Shown here: one piece after another, positions 16,153 to 25,228 of the stretch
Layout: every line of letters begins with the position of its first letter
Position numbering within the stretch: the first letter of the stretch is position 1
Assembly (NCBI RefSeq): GCF_014235185.1
Contig: NZ_CP060131.1
Span: 2,053,501-2,117,500 of the forward strand
Length of the DNA stretch: 64,000 nucleotides
Direction: 5' to 3'
DNA from: Pseudonocardia petroleophila
Lineage (GTDB): Bacteria > Actinomycetota > Actinomycetes > Mycobacteriales > Pseudonocardiaceae
The notes under the pieces: generated by a model
The model's input: only the letters and a program-made list of their open reading frames with translations
What the model was told of the DNA's origin: nothing
Databases searched by the model: none
Made by a program: the position numbers and the translations under genes

Positions 16153-17478
16153 TCAGCGGTCGCGCTCGTCGTAGAGCCGCTTGAGCTTGCCCACCGAGCG
16201 CTCCAGGGTGTCCGGGTCCAGCACCTCGCAGGTGACGGTGACCCCGACGGTGTCCTTGACGGCCTTGGTCAGCGCGGCCGCGCCGGCCGCCCGGTCGGCC
16301 GGGGACGCGTCCGGACGGGCCTCGACCCGGACCCCGAGCGCGTCGAGGCGGCCCTGCGTCGTCAGGTGCAGCTGGAAGTGCGGCGAGAGCCCCGGCGTCC
16401 GCAGCACGATCTCCTCGATCTGCGTGGGGAACACGTTCACCCCGCGCAGGATGATCATGTCGTCGCTGCGGCCGGTGATCTTGGCCATCCGGCGCATCGA
16501 CGGCCGGGCGGTGCCGGGCAGCAGCGTCGTGAGGTCGCGCGTGCGGTAGCGGATGATCGGCAGCGCCTGCTTGGTCAGGCTCGTGAACAGCAGCTCGCCC
16601 TCCTCGCCGTCGGGCAGCGGGGTGGCGTCGAGCGGGTCGACGACCTCGGGCAGGAAGTGGTCCTCCCAGACGTGCAGCCCGTCCTTGGTCTCCACGCACT
16701 CCTGCGACACGCCGGGCCCCATGACCTCGGACAGCCCGTAGATGTCGACGGCGTGGATGTCCATGCGCTCCTCGATCTCCAGGCGCATCTGCTCGGTCCA
16801 CGGCTCCGCGCCGAAGATCCCGACCTTCAGCGTCGAGGAGCGGGGGTCGATGCCCTGGCGCTCGAACTCGTCGATGATCGTGAGCAGGTAGGACGGCGTG
16901 ACCATGATGACGTCCGGCTCGAAGTCCATGATCAGCTGGACCTGGCGGGGGGTCATGCCGCCGGAGATCGGGATCGCCGTGGCCCCGAGCTTCTCGATGC
17001 CGTAGTGGGCGCCGAGGCCGCCGGTGAACAGGCCGTAGCCGTAGGCGTTGTGCACGCGCTGGCCCGGGCGCCCGCCCGCCGCGCGGATGGAGCGGGCGAT
17101 CAGCCCGGCCCAGTCCTCGATGTCCTGCGCGGTGTAGCCGACGACCGTCGGGCGGCCGGTGGTGCCGGAGCTGGCGTGGATGCGCCGCACCTCCGACTGC
17201 GGCACGGCGAACATGCCGTACGGGTAGTTGTCGCGCAGGTCGGCCTTCGTCGTCATCGGGAACGCCGCGATGTCGGCGAGCTCGCGGCAGTCCTCGGGAC
17301 GCACCCCCGCGGCGTCGAAGGAGCGGCGGTAGTGCGGCACGTTGTCGTAGGCGTGCCGCAGGGTCCACTGCAGGCGGCTGAGCTGCAGCGCGCGCAGCTC
17401 GTCGACCGACATGCGCTCGGCCGCGTCGAGGGTCTCCGGGGCGGGGGCGTCGCCGAGGCGCCGGGTGGTTGCGGTCAT
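16153..17478 (-). CDS. paaK: Phenylacetate-CoA ligase
   Basis: A 441-residue ANL-family ligase activating phenylacetate to phenylacetyl-CoA with ATP, the entry step of the aerobic phenylacetyl-CoA pathway. The AMP-binding loop is HASSGTTGRPTVVGYT, followed by AYGYGLFTGGLGAHYG and ISGGMTPRQ typical of PaaK; IYGLSEVMGPGV, the YRTRDLT motif and the C-terminal GRSDDMIILRGVNVFPTQIE are also present. The ATG overlaps the paaZ stop by 4 bases (ATGA), so it is the second gene of the paaZ-paaK operon under the divergent promoter at 19506-19632. Confidence 0.95.
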   Translation of the reverse strand: MTATTRRLGDAPAPETLDAAERMSVDELRALQLSRLQWTLRHAYDNVPHYRRSFDAAGVRPEDCRELADIAAFPMTTKADLRDNYPYGMFAVPQSEVRRIHASSGTTGRPTVVGYTAQDIEDWAGLIARSIRAAGGRPGQRVHNAYGYGLFTGGLGAHYGIEKLGATAIPISGGMTPRQVQLIMDFEPDVIMVTPSYLLTIIDEFERQGIDPRSSTLKVGIFGAEPWTEQMRLEIEERMDIHAVDIYGLSEVMGPGVSQECVETKDGLHVWEDHFLPEVVDPLDATPLPDGEEGELLFTSLTKQALPIIRYRTRDLTTLLPGTARPSMRRMAKITGRSDDMIILRGVNVFPTQIEEIVLRTPGLSPHFQLHLTTQGRLDALGVRVEARPDASPADRAAGAAALTKAVKDTVGVTVTCEVLDPDTLERSVGKLKRLYDERDR

Positions 17479-19505
17479 GACTCCTGCTTCGCGACGAGGG
17501 TCAGCACGTCGTAGCGCGCGACGGACTCGCCGTCCTGGCGCGTGACGTCGGCGTCCCAGCGGACCTCGCCGTAACCGGCCGAGTCGCGGGGGGTGAGCTG
17601 CTTGCAGGTGAGCGTGACGGTCAGGGCGTCGCCGAACTTCACCGGCGTGAGGAACCGCAGGTCGTCGACGCCGAAGTTGGCGAGCACCGGGCCGGGGTCG
17701 GGGTCGACGAACAGGCCGGCGGCCAGGGAGACGATCAGGTAGCCGTGCGCGACGCGCTCGCCGAACAGCGGGTTCGCCGCGGCGGCCTCGGCGTCCATGT
17801 GGGCGTAGAACGTGTCGCCGGTGAACTCGGCGAAGTGCTCGACGTCCTCCTGGGTGACGACGCGCGGCCCGGCGACGAGCGTGTCGCCGGGCCGGAGCTT
17901 CTCGAGGTGCTTGCGGAACGGGTGGACGTCGCTCTCGTGGCGCTGCGCCCCGGTGACCCAGCGGCCGGTGATCGCGGCGAGGGTGTCCGGGTCGCCCTGG
18001 ATCGCGGTGCGCTGCATGTGGTGCAGGACCCCGCGGATGCCGCCCATCTCCTCGCCGCCGCCTGCGCGGCCGGGGCCGCCGTGCACGAGCTGCGGCATCG
18101 GCGAGCCGTGGCCCGTCGACTCCTTCGCGTCGCGGGCGTTGAGCACCAGCAGCCGGCCGTGCCACGGCGCGACGCCGAGCACGACCTCGCGGGCCCACGC
18201 GGTGTCGGCGGTGACGATCGAGCCGGCCAGGCTGCCCTGGCCCCGGGCGGCGAAGTCGATCAGCTGCTCGGTCGAGGTGTACGGGAGGATCGTCGAGACC
18301 GGCCCGAACGCCTCCACCTCGTGCGGCTCGGACCGCTCCGGGTCGCCGACCAGCAGGATCGGGGAGACGAAGGCGCCGCGGTCGGCGTCGGCGCCCACCA
18401 CGTCGACCTGGTCGGGGTCGCCGAAGACGATGCGTCCGGCGTCGTCGAGCGCCTTGACGCTGCGCCGCACCTCCTCGCGCTGCTCCAGGCTGGCCAGCGC
18501 CCCCATCCGGACGCCGTCGGCGCCGGGGTGGCCGACGGTGACCTCCGCCAGCCGCGCCGAGGCCGCCTCGACCACCGCGTCGACGTGCTCGGTCGGCACG
18601 AACGCGCGCCGGATCGCGGTGCACTTCTGCCCGGCTTTCACCGTCATCTCGGCGACGAGGCCCTTCACGAACAGGTCGAACTCGTCGGTGCCGGGGACGG
18701 CGTCCGGGCCGAGCGCGGAGAGGTTGAGCGAGTCGGCCTCCGCGGAGAACCGCACCGAGTTCCGGACGATCGCGGGGTGCGTGCGCAGGGTCTGCGCCGT
18801 CGACGCGGATCCGGTGAAGGAGACGAGGTCCTGGCCGGTGAGGTGGTCGAACAGGTCGCCGACCGAGCCCGCGACGAACTGCCACGCGCCGTCGGGCAGC
18901 AGCCCGGAGCCGACGACCAGCTCGGTGAGCTTCGCCGTGAGGAACGCGGTCGGGCTGGCCGGCTTGACGATGCTCGGGACGCCCGCGAGGAACGCGGGCG
19001 CGAACTTCTCCAGCGGCCCCCACACCGGGAAGTTGAACGCGTTGACCTGCACCGCGACGCCGTGCAGCGGGGTGCAGACGTGCTGGCCGAGGAACGTGCC
19101 GCCGCGGCCCAGCGGCTCGACGGCGCCGTCGACGTAGACGGTGTCGTTGGGCAGCTCGCGCTTGGCCTTGGAGGCGTAGGCGAGCAGGACGCCGATGCCG
19201 CCGTCGACGTCGAACTTCGAGTCGCCGAGCGTGGCGCCGGTCTGCGCGGAGACGGCGTAGAGCTCCTCGCGGTGCTCGCGCAGGTGCTGGCCCAGCGCCT
19301 TGAGCAGCGCGGCGCGCTGGTGGAAGGTCAGCGCGCGCAGCGCGGGCCCGCCGACGGTGCGGCCGTACTCCAGCGCCCCGGCGAAGTCCACGCCGTCGGA
19401 GGAGATCCGGGCGATCTCCTCCCCGGTGACCGCGTCGTGCAGGGGCCTGCCCTCGACGGAGGGGGTGAACCAGCTCCCCTGGACGTGGCTGCGCAGGACT
19501 GTCAT
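17475..19505 (-). CDS. paaZ: Bifunctional oxepin-CoA hydrolase / 3-oxo-5,6-dehydrosuberyl-CoA semialdehyde dehydrogenase
   Basis: A 676-residue fusion, the usual PaaZ length. The N-terminal aldehyde dehydrogenase domain (about 1-510) has QVNAFNFPVWGPLEKF, SFTGSAST, the Glu region FSAEADSLNL and the catalytic Cys in AGQKCTAIRR. The C-terminal MaoC-type hydratase (about 530-676) has EFTGDTFYAHMD and RVAHGYL. Together they open the oxepin-CoA ring and oxidise the resulting aldehyde. The gene is divergent from paaG; a TetR-type operator lies 29 bases before its ATG. Confidence 0.95.
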   Translation of the reverse strand: MTVLRSHVQGSWFTPSVEGRPLHDAVTGEEIARISSDGVDFAGALEYGRTVGGPALRALTFHQRAALLKALGQHLREHREELYAVSAQTGATLGDSKFDVDGGIGVLLAYASKAKRELPNDTVYVDGAVEPLGRGGTFLGQHVCTPLHGVAVQVNAFNFPVWGPLEKFAPAFLAGVPSIVKPASPTAFLTAKLTELVVGSGLLPDGAWQFVAGSVGDLFDHLTGQDLVSFTGSASTAQTLRTHPAIVRNSVRFSAEADSLNLSALGPDAVPGTDEFDLFVKGLVAEMTVKAGQKCTAIRRAFVPTEHVDAVVEAASARLAEVTVGHPGADGVRMGALASLEQREEVRRSVKALDDAGRIVFGDPDQVDVVGADADRGAFVSPILLVGDPERSEPHEVEAFGPVSTILPYTSTEQLIDFAARGQGSLAGSIVTADTAWAREVVLGVAPWHGRLLVLNARDAKESTGHGSPMPQLVHGGPGRAGGGEEMGGIRGVLHHMQRTAIQGDPDTLAAITGRWVTGAQRHESDVHPFRKHLEKLRPGDTLVAGPRVVTQEDVEHFAEFTGDTFYAHMDAEAAAANPLFGERVAHGYLIVSLAAGLFVDPDPGPVLANFGVDDLRFLTPVKFGDALTVTLTCKQLTPRDSAGYGEVRWDADVTRQDGESVARYDVLTLVAKQES

Positions 19506-19534
19506 CGACGACGCCTCCGGAAGACTCGGCTGTA

Positions 19535-19550
19535 CCGACCGTTCGTTCGG
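19535..19550. promoter_or_regulatory. TetR-type operator before paaZ
   Basis: CCGACCGTTCGTTCGG, an imperfect palindrome fitting CCGAnCGnnCGnTCGG. It is one of three copies, each 13-29 bases before a paa start codon, so it is the likely binding site of the TetR regulator encoded at 20433-21023. Confidence 0.7.
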
Positions 19551-19601
19551 GAGGGGACGCTAGCACGAGCCGGCGGTCGCCGACAGGGCTCGCGGGGCGG
19601 A

Positions 19602-19617
19602 CCGATCGTTCGGTCGG
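19602..19617. promoter_or_regulatory. TetR-type operator before paaG
   Basis: CCGATCGTTCGGTCGG, an exact fit to CCGAnCGnnCGnTCGG, ending 15 bases before the paaG GTG. Repression here would cover paaG and the regulator gene itself, giving autoregulation. Confidence 0.7.
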
Positions 19618-19632
19618 CGCTACGCTGCGACC

Positions 19633-20436
19633 GTGACCGATGACCCCGCCGTCCTGCTCGCCCGCGACGACGTCGACCCGGCCGTCGCCGTCCTCACGCT
19701 CAACCGGCCGGCGCGCTACAACGCGCTGACCGTGGAGCTGAAGACCGCGCTGCTGGCCGCGGTACGGGAACTGGCCGCAGCCGACGACGTCCGCGCGCTG
19801 GTGGTCACCGGGTCGGGCAAGGCGTTCTGCGTCGGCCAGGACCTCGGCGAGCACGCGGAGTCCCTGCGCGCCGAGGCGTCCTCCGCGTTCGACACGGTCA
19901 CCGAGCACTACAACCCGATCGTCCTGGGCCTCGCCGACCTGCCGTTCCCGGTGGTCGCCGCGATCAACGGGCCGTGCGTGGGAGCCGGTCTCGGCTTCGC
20001 GATGACGTGCGACCTGCGGATCGCCGCCGCGGGCCTGAAGTTCTCCACCGCGTTCGTCGGGATCGGGCTGACGGCCGACTCCGGGCTCTCCGCGAGCCTC
20101 GCGCACGCCGTCGGGGTCCCCCGCGCGAAGGAGCTGCTGCTGCTCAACGAGACCTTCACCGCCGAGGACGCCGCGAACTGGGGCCTCGTGCGGGCCGTCG
20201 TCCCGGCGGAGGAGGTGCTGTCCGCGGCGCTCGACCTCGCCCGGAAGCTCGCCGCCGGGCCGACGAGGGCGTACGCGGAGGTCAAGCGCGCGGTGCACCT
20301 CGGGGCGGTGTCCGACCTGCCGACCGTCCTCGCGGAGGAGGGGGCGGCCCAGACGCGGCTCGCCGCCACCGAGGACCACGTCGGGGCCGTCGACGCCTTC
20401 CTGGACAAGCGGAAGCCGGAGTTCCGGGGCCGATGA
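19633..20436 (+). CDS. paaG: Enoyl-CoA hydratase/isomerase, PaaG-like (epoxyphenylacetyl-CoA isomerase)
   Basis: A 267-residue crotonase. The oxyanion-hole segments are GKAFCVGQDL and INGPCVGAGLGFAM. The GQDL plus the downstream YNPIVLGLADLPFPVVAAING arrangement is shared with PaaG, which isomerises the ring epoxide of phenylacetyl-CoA to oxepin-CoA; an acidic residue in GLTADSGL occupies the expected active-site loop. GTG start. It is divergent from paaZ and overlaps the TetR gene by 4 bases. It could be PaaF, but context and the motif favour PaaG. Confidence 0.82.
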   Translation: MTDDPAVLLARDDVDPAVAVLTLNRPARYNALTVELKTALLAAVRELAAADDVRALVVTGSGKAFCVGQDLGEHAESLRAEASSAFDTVTEHYNPIVLGLADLPFPVVAAINGPCVGAGLGFAMTCDLRIAAAGLKFSTAFVGIGLTADSGLSASLAHAVGVPRAKELLLLNETFTAEDAANWGLVRAVVPAEEVLSAALDLARKLAAGPTRAYAEVKRAVHLGAVSDLPTVLAEEGAAQTRLAATEDHVGAVDAFLDKRKPEFRGR

Positions 20437-21023
20437 CCAGCGCCGCGCGCGCCCGCCGCCCCAGCCACGGGCCGGGGTCGCTGCTGGAGGTGGCCGTCGG
20501 GGAGTTCAACACCCGCGGCTACGACGCCACGTCGATGGAGGACCTCTCCCGCGCGGCCGGCATCACGAAGTCGTCGTTCTACCACCACTTCGCGGGCAAG
20601 GAGGCGCTGCTGCGGGCGGCGCTGGAGCGCGCGATCGACGGCCTGTTCGCCGTACTCGACACCGACGGCGCCCGCACCGGCACCCCGCTGACGCGGCTGC
20701 GCCACATCGTGCGCGGCCAGGTCGAGGTGCTGGTCGAGGAGCTGCCCTACGTGACGCTGCTGCTGCGGGTGCGGGGCAACACCGAGAGCGAGCGGTGGGC
20801 GCTGGAGCGCCGCCGCGAGTTCGACGCGCAGATCGCCGCGCTGGTGCGCGCGGCCGTCGATGCGGGGGAGATCCGGATCGGGGTGGAGCCCGCGCTGGCG
20901 GCGCGGCTGCTGTCCGGGCTGGTCAACTCCGTCGTGGAGTGGGCGCGGCCCGGCCGCGGCACGTCGACGCTGCCCGACGAGGTGGCGCGGGCGGCGTTCG
21001 AGGGGATCCTCCCGGCGCGATGA
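20433..21023 (+). CDS. paaR: TetR-family regulator of the phenylacetate genes
   Basis: A 196-residue TetR protein with N-terminal HTH FNTRGYDATSMEDLSRAAG ... KSSFYHHFAGKEALL and a helical ligand-binding domain. It lies inside the paa cluster and is coupled by an ATGA overlap to paaG. Three near-identical palindromes before paaZ, paaG and paaA supply plausible operators. By analogy with TetR-type PaaR of other bacteria the inducer should be phenylacetyl-CoA; this is inference. It is coupled to a GNAT gene downstream by another 4-base overlap. Confidence 0.88.
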   Translation: MTSAARARRPSHGPGSLLEVAVGEFNTRGYDATSMEDLSRAAGITKSSFYHHFAGKEALLRAALERAIDGLFAVLDTDGARTGTPLTRLRHIVRGQVEVLVEELPYVTLLLRVRGNTESERWALERRREFDAQIAALVRAAVDAGEIRIGVEPALAARLLSGLVNSVVEWARPGRGTSTLPDEVARAAFEGILPAR

Positions 21024-21418
21024 CGGAGTTCGCCGAGCGCGGTCCCGTCGACGACCTCGCGCTGTCGCAGCTGCACGCCGCCGCGTTCGGGGAGAACGCC
21101 CGGCTGGTCGCGTGGGGCGCCCGCCTGGAGCGCCACAGCCTCACCTGGTTCACCGCGCACGACGGCGGGCGGCTGATCGGGTTCGTCAACGTCGCGTGGG
21201 ACGGCGACCGGCACGCGTTCCTGCTGGACACGGTCGTCGCGGCGGAGCACCGCGGGCGCGGCGTCGGGCGGGAGCTGGTGGCGCGGGCGGTGCGGGCGGC
21301 CGCCGACGCGGGCTGCACCTGGCTGCACGTCGACTTCGCCGAGGACCTGCGCCCCTTCTACCTCGACCGCTGCGGCCTCGCGCCCACCGCGGCGGGCCTG
21401 GTGCGGCTGCACCGCTGA
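21020..21418 (+). CDS. GNAT-family N-acetyltransferase
   Basis: A 132-residue GNAT protein. The acetyl-CoA loop is visible as VVAAEHRGRGVGRELVARAV (the R-G-x-G-x-G/A type) and the C-terminal part WLHVDFAEDLRPFYLDRCGL is typical. Substrate unknown. The ATG overlaps the TetR stop by 4 bases, so it belongs to the paaG-paaR transcript and may be a passenger. It ends 71 bases before paaA, leaving room for a separate paaA promoter. Confidence 0.85.
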   Translation: MTEFAERGPVDDLALSQLHAAAFGENARLVAWGARLERHSLTWFTAHDGGRLIGFVNVAWDGDRHAFLLDTVVAAEHRGRGVGRELVARAVRAAADAGCTWLHVDFAEDLRPFYLDRCGLAPTAAGLVRLHR

Positions 21419-21460
21419 GGCCCGCCCTTGCGTCATCGGGCGCCGTGCGGCACCCTTGAG

Positions 21461-21476
21461 CCGAACGAACATTCGG
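21461..21476. promoter_or_regulatory. TetR-type operator before paaA
   Basis: CCGAACGAACATTCGG, matching CCGAnCGnnCGnTCGG except for one A in the second CG. It ends 13 bases before the paaA GTG and directly abuts the ribosome site AGGAGG. Confidence 0.68.
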
Positions 21477-21489
21477 TAGGAGGCGCCCG

Positions 21490-22428
21490 GTGGACGAGTT
21501 CGAAGCCCAGTTCGACGCGACGATCGCCGCGGACCAGCGCGTGGAGCCCCGGGACTGGATGCCCGAGGCGTACCGCAGGACGCTGATCCGGCAGATCGCG
21601 CAGCACGCGCACTCGGAGATCATCGGGATGCAGCCCGAGGGCAACTGGATCCTGCGGGCGCCGTCGCTGCGCCGGAAGTCGATCCTGCTGGCCAAGGTGC
21701 AGGACGAGGCCGGGCACGGCATGTACCTCTACGCGGCCGCCGAGACGCTCGGCGTCGACCGCGAGGAGCTCACCGAGAAGCTCATCGACGGCAAGCAGAA
21801 GTACTCCTCGATCTTCAACTACCCCACGCTGAGCTACGCCGACATCGGCGTCATCGGCTGGCTGGTCGACGGCGCGGCGATCTGCAACCAGGTGCCGCTG
21901 TGCCGCTGCTCCTACGGGCCGTACGCCCGGGCGATGATCCGGATCTGCAAGGAGGAGTCGTTCCACCAGCGGCAGGGCTACGAGCTGCTGCTCGCGATGG
22001 TCAACGGCACCGACCGCCAGCGCGAGATGGTGCAGGAGTCGGTGAACCGGTTCTGGTGGCCGTCGCTGATGATGTTCGGCCCGCCCGACGACGACTCGCC
22101 CAACTCCGCGCAGTCGATGGAGTGGGGCATCAAGCGCCACACCAACGACGAGCTGCGCCAGCGCTTCGTCGACATGTCGGTGCCGCAGGCGAAGGCGCTC
22201 GGCGTCACGTTCCCGGACCCGGAGCTGGTGTGGAACGAGGAGAGGCAGGCGCACGACTACGGCGAGCCCGACTGGGACGAGTTCAAGGCCGTCATCGCCG
22301 GGTCCGGCCCGGCCAACGCGCAGCGCGTCGCGCACCGCCGCCGCGCCCACGAGAACGGGGCCTGGGTGCGCGAGGCGGCCCGGGCGTACGCGGAGAAGCA
22401 GGACGCGCGGAAGGCGGTCGCGGCATGA
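21490..22428 (+). CDS. paaA: 1,2-phenylacetyl-CoA epoxidase, catalytic subunit
   Basis: A 312-residue diiron oxygenase subunit. The carboxylate/His metal ligands are seen in [13 protein letters not shown] and [11 protein letters not shown] (two E-x-x-H motifs). PaaA with PaaC, PaaB and the reductase PaaE makes the ring 1,2-epoxide of phenylacetyl-CoA using O2 and NADPH. GTG start with a strong TAGGAGG site. It is the first gene of a tight paaABCDE operon; paaB overlaps by 4 bases. Length and motifs are standard. Confidence 0.96.
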   Translation: MDEFEAQFDATIAADQRVEPRDWMPEAYRRTLIRQIAQHAHSEIIGMQPEGNWILRAPSLRRKSILLAKVQDEAGHGMYLYAAAETLGVDREELTEKLIDGKQKYSSIFNYPTLSYADIGVIGWLVDGAAICNQVPLCRCSYGPYARAMIRICKEESFHQRQGYELLLAMVNGTDRQREMVQESVNRFWWPSLMMFGPPDDDSPNSAQSMEWGIKRHTNDELRQRFVDMSVPQAKALGVTFPDPELVWNEERQAHDYGEPDWDEFKAVIAGSGPANAQRVAHRRRAHENGAWVREAARAYAEKQDARKAVAA

Positions 22429-22787
22429 GCGACGGCTTCACCGCGGAGGGCGGCCACGGGGCCGTACCGACCGAGGGCGTCGAGACCGGTTCCGGGAAGC
22501 CGAAGCGCCGCTCCTGGCCGCTCTACGAGGTGTTCGTGCGCGGCAAGCGCGGTCTCAACCACGTGCACGTCGGCTCGCTGCACGCCGCCGACGACGAGAT
22601 GGCGCTGCACAACGCGCGCGACGTCTACACGCGCCGCAACGAGGGCGTCAGCATCTGGGTGGTGAAGGCCGACCACATCTCCGCGTCGAGCCCCGACGAG
22701 AAGGACTCGTTCTTCGACCCCGCGGCCGACAAGGTCTACCGCCACCCGACGTTCTACGCGATCCCCGAGGACGTGCCGCACCTGTGA
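22425..22787 (+). CDS. paaB: 1,2-phenylacetyl-CoA epoxidase subunit B
   Basis: A 120-residue PaaB protein, with the conserved core [20 protein letters not shown] and [20 protein letters not shown]. PaaB bridges or positions the PaaAC heterodimers of the epoxidase and is needed for activity. The ATG overlaps the paaA stop (ATGA), and the paaC GTG overlaps its stop, so all three are translationally coupled. The N-terminal about 25 residues are a variable extension. Confidence 0.95.
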   Translation: MSDGFTAEGGHGAVPTEGVETGSGKPKRRSWPLYEVFVRGKRGLNHVHVGSLHAADDEMALHNARDVYTRRNEGVSIWVVKADHISASSPDEKDSFFDPAADKVYRHPTFYAIPEDVPHL

Positions 22788-23692
22788 ACGCGTCACACGA
22801 CACCGAGCAGAACGCCTACCAGTCCCTGTCCGAGACCACCGAGCACGACGACCCGCGCTGGGCGTTCGGCACGGGCGTCGAGGACGTGGCGGCGGAGATC
22901 ACCTCGCCGGTGCCCGACGGCGTCGACCCGGCCGATCTCGCCGCCTACTGCCTGATGCTCGGCGACGACGCGCTGCTGTGCAGCCACCGGCTCTCCGAGT
23001 GGGTCAGCAACGCCCCCGAGCTGGAGGAGGAGGTCGCGCTGGCCAACACCGCGCTCGACCTCCTCGGCCAGGCCCGCGTGCTGCTGGCCCGCGCCGGGCA
23101 CGTCGAGGGGCGGGACCGCGACGAGGACGCGCTCGCCTACCTGCGCACCGACGCCGAGTTCCGCAACGTCGCGCTCGCCGAGCTGTCCGACGACCTCGAC
23201 TTCGCCCGCGCGATCGCCCGGCTGCTGATCTTCTCGTCGTGGCGCCTCGCGCTGCTGCACCGCCTGCTCGGCTCGGCCGACCCGGTGATCGCCGCCGTCG
23301 CGGGCAAGGGCGTCAAGGAGCTGACCTACCACCGCGACTACGCGGCGCGCTGGACGCTGCGCCTGGGCGACGGCACCGACGAGTCGCACGCGCGGATGCA
23401 GGCCGCCCTCGACGCCCTGTGGCCCTACGTCGGCGAGCTGTTCCGCACCTCCGACGAGGAGCGCAGGCTCGTCGAGGCCGGGGTGGCGGTGGATCCGGCC
23501 GACACCCGCGAGGAGGTCGACGCGGTGCTCGACCAGGTGCTGGAGAAGGCCACGCTCACCCGTCCGGACCGTCCCTTCATCGGCACCATCGGCGGCCGCA
23601 GCGGGCGCCAGGGCGTGCACACCGAGCACCTCGGCCACGCGCTCGCGGAGATGCAGAGCCTGGCGCGGCAGCACCCGGGCGCGACGTGGTGA
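22784..23692 (+). CDS. paaC: 1,2-phenylacetyl-CoA epoxidase, structural subunit C
   Basis: A 302-residue ferritin-like PaaC, the structural partner of PaaA. Conserved stretches are YCLMLGDDALLCSHRLSEW, NTALDLLGQARVLL, KELTYHRDYAARWTLRLGDG and the C-terminal GRSGRQGVHTEHLGHALAEM. The family lacks an active diiron centre. The first about 50 residues are longer than in E. coli PaaC. GTG start coupled to paaB and stop overlapping the paaD GTG. Confidence 0.95.
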   Translation: MNASHDTEQNAYQSLSETTEHDDPRWAFGTGVEDVAAEITSPVPDGVDPADLAAYCLMLGDDALLCSHRLSEWVSNAPELEEEVALANTALDLLGQARVLLARAGHVEGRDRDEDALAYLRTDAEFRNVALAELSDDLDFARAIARLLIFSSWRLALLHRLLGSADPVIAAVAGKGVKELTYHRDYAARWTLRLGDGTDESHARMQAALDALWPYVGELFRTSDEERRLVEAGVAVDPADTREEVDAVLDQVLEKATLTRPDRPFIGTIGGRSGRQGVHTEHLGHALAEMQSLARQHPGATW

Positions 23693-24186
23693 CCCCGGAG
23701 GGCGCCCGGGCGGCCGTGGCCTCGGTCGTCGACCCGGAGATGCCGATGCTCACGCTCGACGACCTCGGTGTCGTCCGGTCGGTCGAGGAGGACGGTGACC
23801 GCGTCACCGTCACGCTCACCCCGACCTACTCGGGCTGCCCCGCGATTGAGGAGATGCGCGCCGACGTCCGGGCCTCGCTGGCCGAGGCCGGGTACACGCG
23901 CGTCGAGGTGCGCACGGTGTTCTCGCCGCCGTGGAGCACCGACTGGATCTCCTCCGACGGCCTGCGCAAGCTCGCCGAGGCCGGGATCGCGCCGCCCGCG
24001 CGCATCGGGCTGCGCAGCAGCGGACCGATCCCGCTCACCCTCACCCCGCCATCGCAGGCGGTGCGCTGCCCGCAGTGCGGTGCGCCCGCGACCGACGAGA
24101 TCTCCCGCTTCGGGCCCACCGCGTGCACCGCGCTGCGCCGCTGCCCGTCGTGCCGGGAGCCGTTCGAGCACATGAAGGAGATCTGA
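23689..24186 (+). CDS. paaD: Phenylacetate pathway FeS/DUF59 assembly protein
   Basis: A 165-residue PaaD: an N-terminal DUF59/MIP18-like domain (VVDPEMPMLTLDDLGVVRSV, PTYSGCPAIEEM) and a C-terminal Cys-rich segment (CPQCGAP ... CPSCREPF). It is thought to help mature the iron centre or cluster of the epoxidase system. Two in-frame GTG codons (23686 and 23689) are possible; the second gives the 4-base overlap seen elsewhere in the operon. It is followed by paaE after one base. Confidence 0.93.
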   Translation: MTPEGARAAVASVVDPEMPMLTLDDLGVVRSVEEDGDRVTVTLTPTYSGCPAIEEMRADVRASLAEAGYTRVEVRTVFSPPWSTDWISSDGLRKLAEAGIAPPARIGLRSSGPIPLTLTPPSQAVRCPQCGAPATDEISRFGPTACTALRRCPSCREPFEHMKEI

Positions 24187-24187
24187 G

Positions 24188-25228
24188 GTGTCGGACTTCC
24201 ACACCCTGACGGTCGCCGACGTCGACCGCCTCTGCGACGACGCCGTGGCCGTCACCTTCGACGTGCCCGACGACCTGCGCGAGCTCTACGCCTTCCGGCC
24301 CGGCCAGTTCCTCACCCTCAAGCAGGGCGACGAGCGCCGCTCGTACTCGATCTGCGCCCCGGTCGGCGCGCCGCCGCGGGTCGGGGTCCGGCGCGTCGCG
24401 GGCGGGCTGTTCTCCCAGTGGCTGGTGGACGAGCTCGCCGCGGGCGACGAGGTCGAGGTCGGCGTGCCGGCCGGCTCGTTCACCCCCGAGCTGGAGCCGG
24501 GCACCCACCACGGGCTCGTCGCGGCGGGCTCGGGCATCACCCCGGTCCTGTCGATCGCGGCGTCGCTGCTCGCCGCGCACGACGACACCCGCGTCACGCT
24601 GCTCTACGGCAACCGCCGCACCGACACCGTCATGTTCACCGAGGAGATCGCCGACCTCAAGAACGCCCACGGCCCGCGCCTGCACCTGCTGCACGTGCTG
24701 TCCCGCGAGCCCACCGAGGCCGACATCTTCAACGGCCGCCTCGACGCCGAGCGGATGCGCGCGCTGTTCGGCGCGCTCGTCGACGTCGAGGACGTCGACC
24801 ACTGGTGGCTGTGCGGCCCGCTCGGGATGACCGAGGACGCCGTCGCCGTCCTCACCTCCCTCGACGTCGCGCGCAACCGGGTGCACCGCGAGCTGTTCTA
24901 CGTCGACGAGCCCCCGCCCGAGGTGCACCGCCCCGAGGAGGAGACGGGGGAGGGCAGCGAGGTCACGGTCGTCCTCAACGGCCGCACCACCCCGCTCACG
25001 CTCCCGCGCGACGTCCCCGTCCTCGACGCCGCGCAGAAGGTGCGCGGCGACCTCCCCTTCGCCTGCAAGGGCGGGGTCTGCGGCACCTGCCGGGCCCGCG
25101 TCACCGACGGGGAGGTCACCATGCGCCGCAACTACGCGTTGGAGGACGACGAGGTGGCGGCCGGCTACGTGCTGACCTGCCAGACGCTCCCGGTGTCGGA
25201 GAAGGTCACGGTCGACTTCGACTCCTGA
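24188..25228 (+). CDS. paaE: 1,2-phenylacetyl-CoA epoxidase, reductase subunit
   Basis: A 346-residue iron-sulfur flavoprotein reductase. The FAD-binding motif RRSYSICAP and the NAD(P) loop GSGITPVLSIAASLL lie in the N-terminal about 240 residues. The C-terminal plant-type ferredoxin domain has CKGGVCGTCRARV plus a later Cys (VLTCQT) for a [2Fe-2S] cluster. It feeds electrons from NADPH to PaaA. GTG start, last gene of paaABCDE. Its 3' end overlaps the convergent gene by 23 bases. Confidence 0.95.
   Translation: MSDFHTLTVADVDRLCDDAVAVTFDVPDDLRELYAFRPGQFLTLKQGDERRSYSICAPVGAPPRVGVRRVAGGLFSQWLVDELAAGDEVEVGVPAGSFTPELEPGTHHGLVAAGSGITPVLSIAASLLAAHDDTRVTLLYGNRRTDTVMFTEEIADLKNAHGPRLHLLHVLSREPTEADIFNGRLDAERMRALFGALVDVEDVDHWWLCGPLGMTEDAVAVLTSLDVARNRVHRELFYVDEPPPEVHRPEEETGEGSEVTVVLNGRTTPLTLPRDVPVLDAAQKVRGDLPFACKGGVCGTCRARVTDGEVTMRRNYALEDDEVAAGYVLTCQTLPVSEKVTVDFDS

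Noticed and set aside
20433..21023. TetR gene as regulator of the downstream GNAT gene only
   Set aside because: Operators lie before paaZ, paaG and paaA, so control of the paa genes explains the sequence better.
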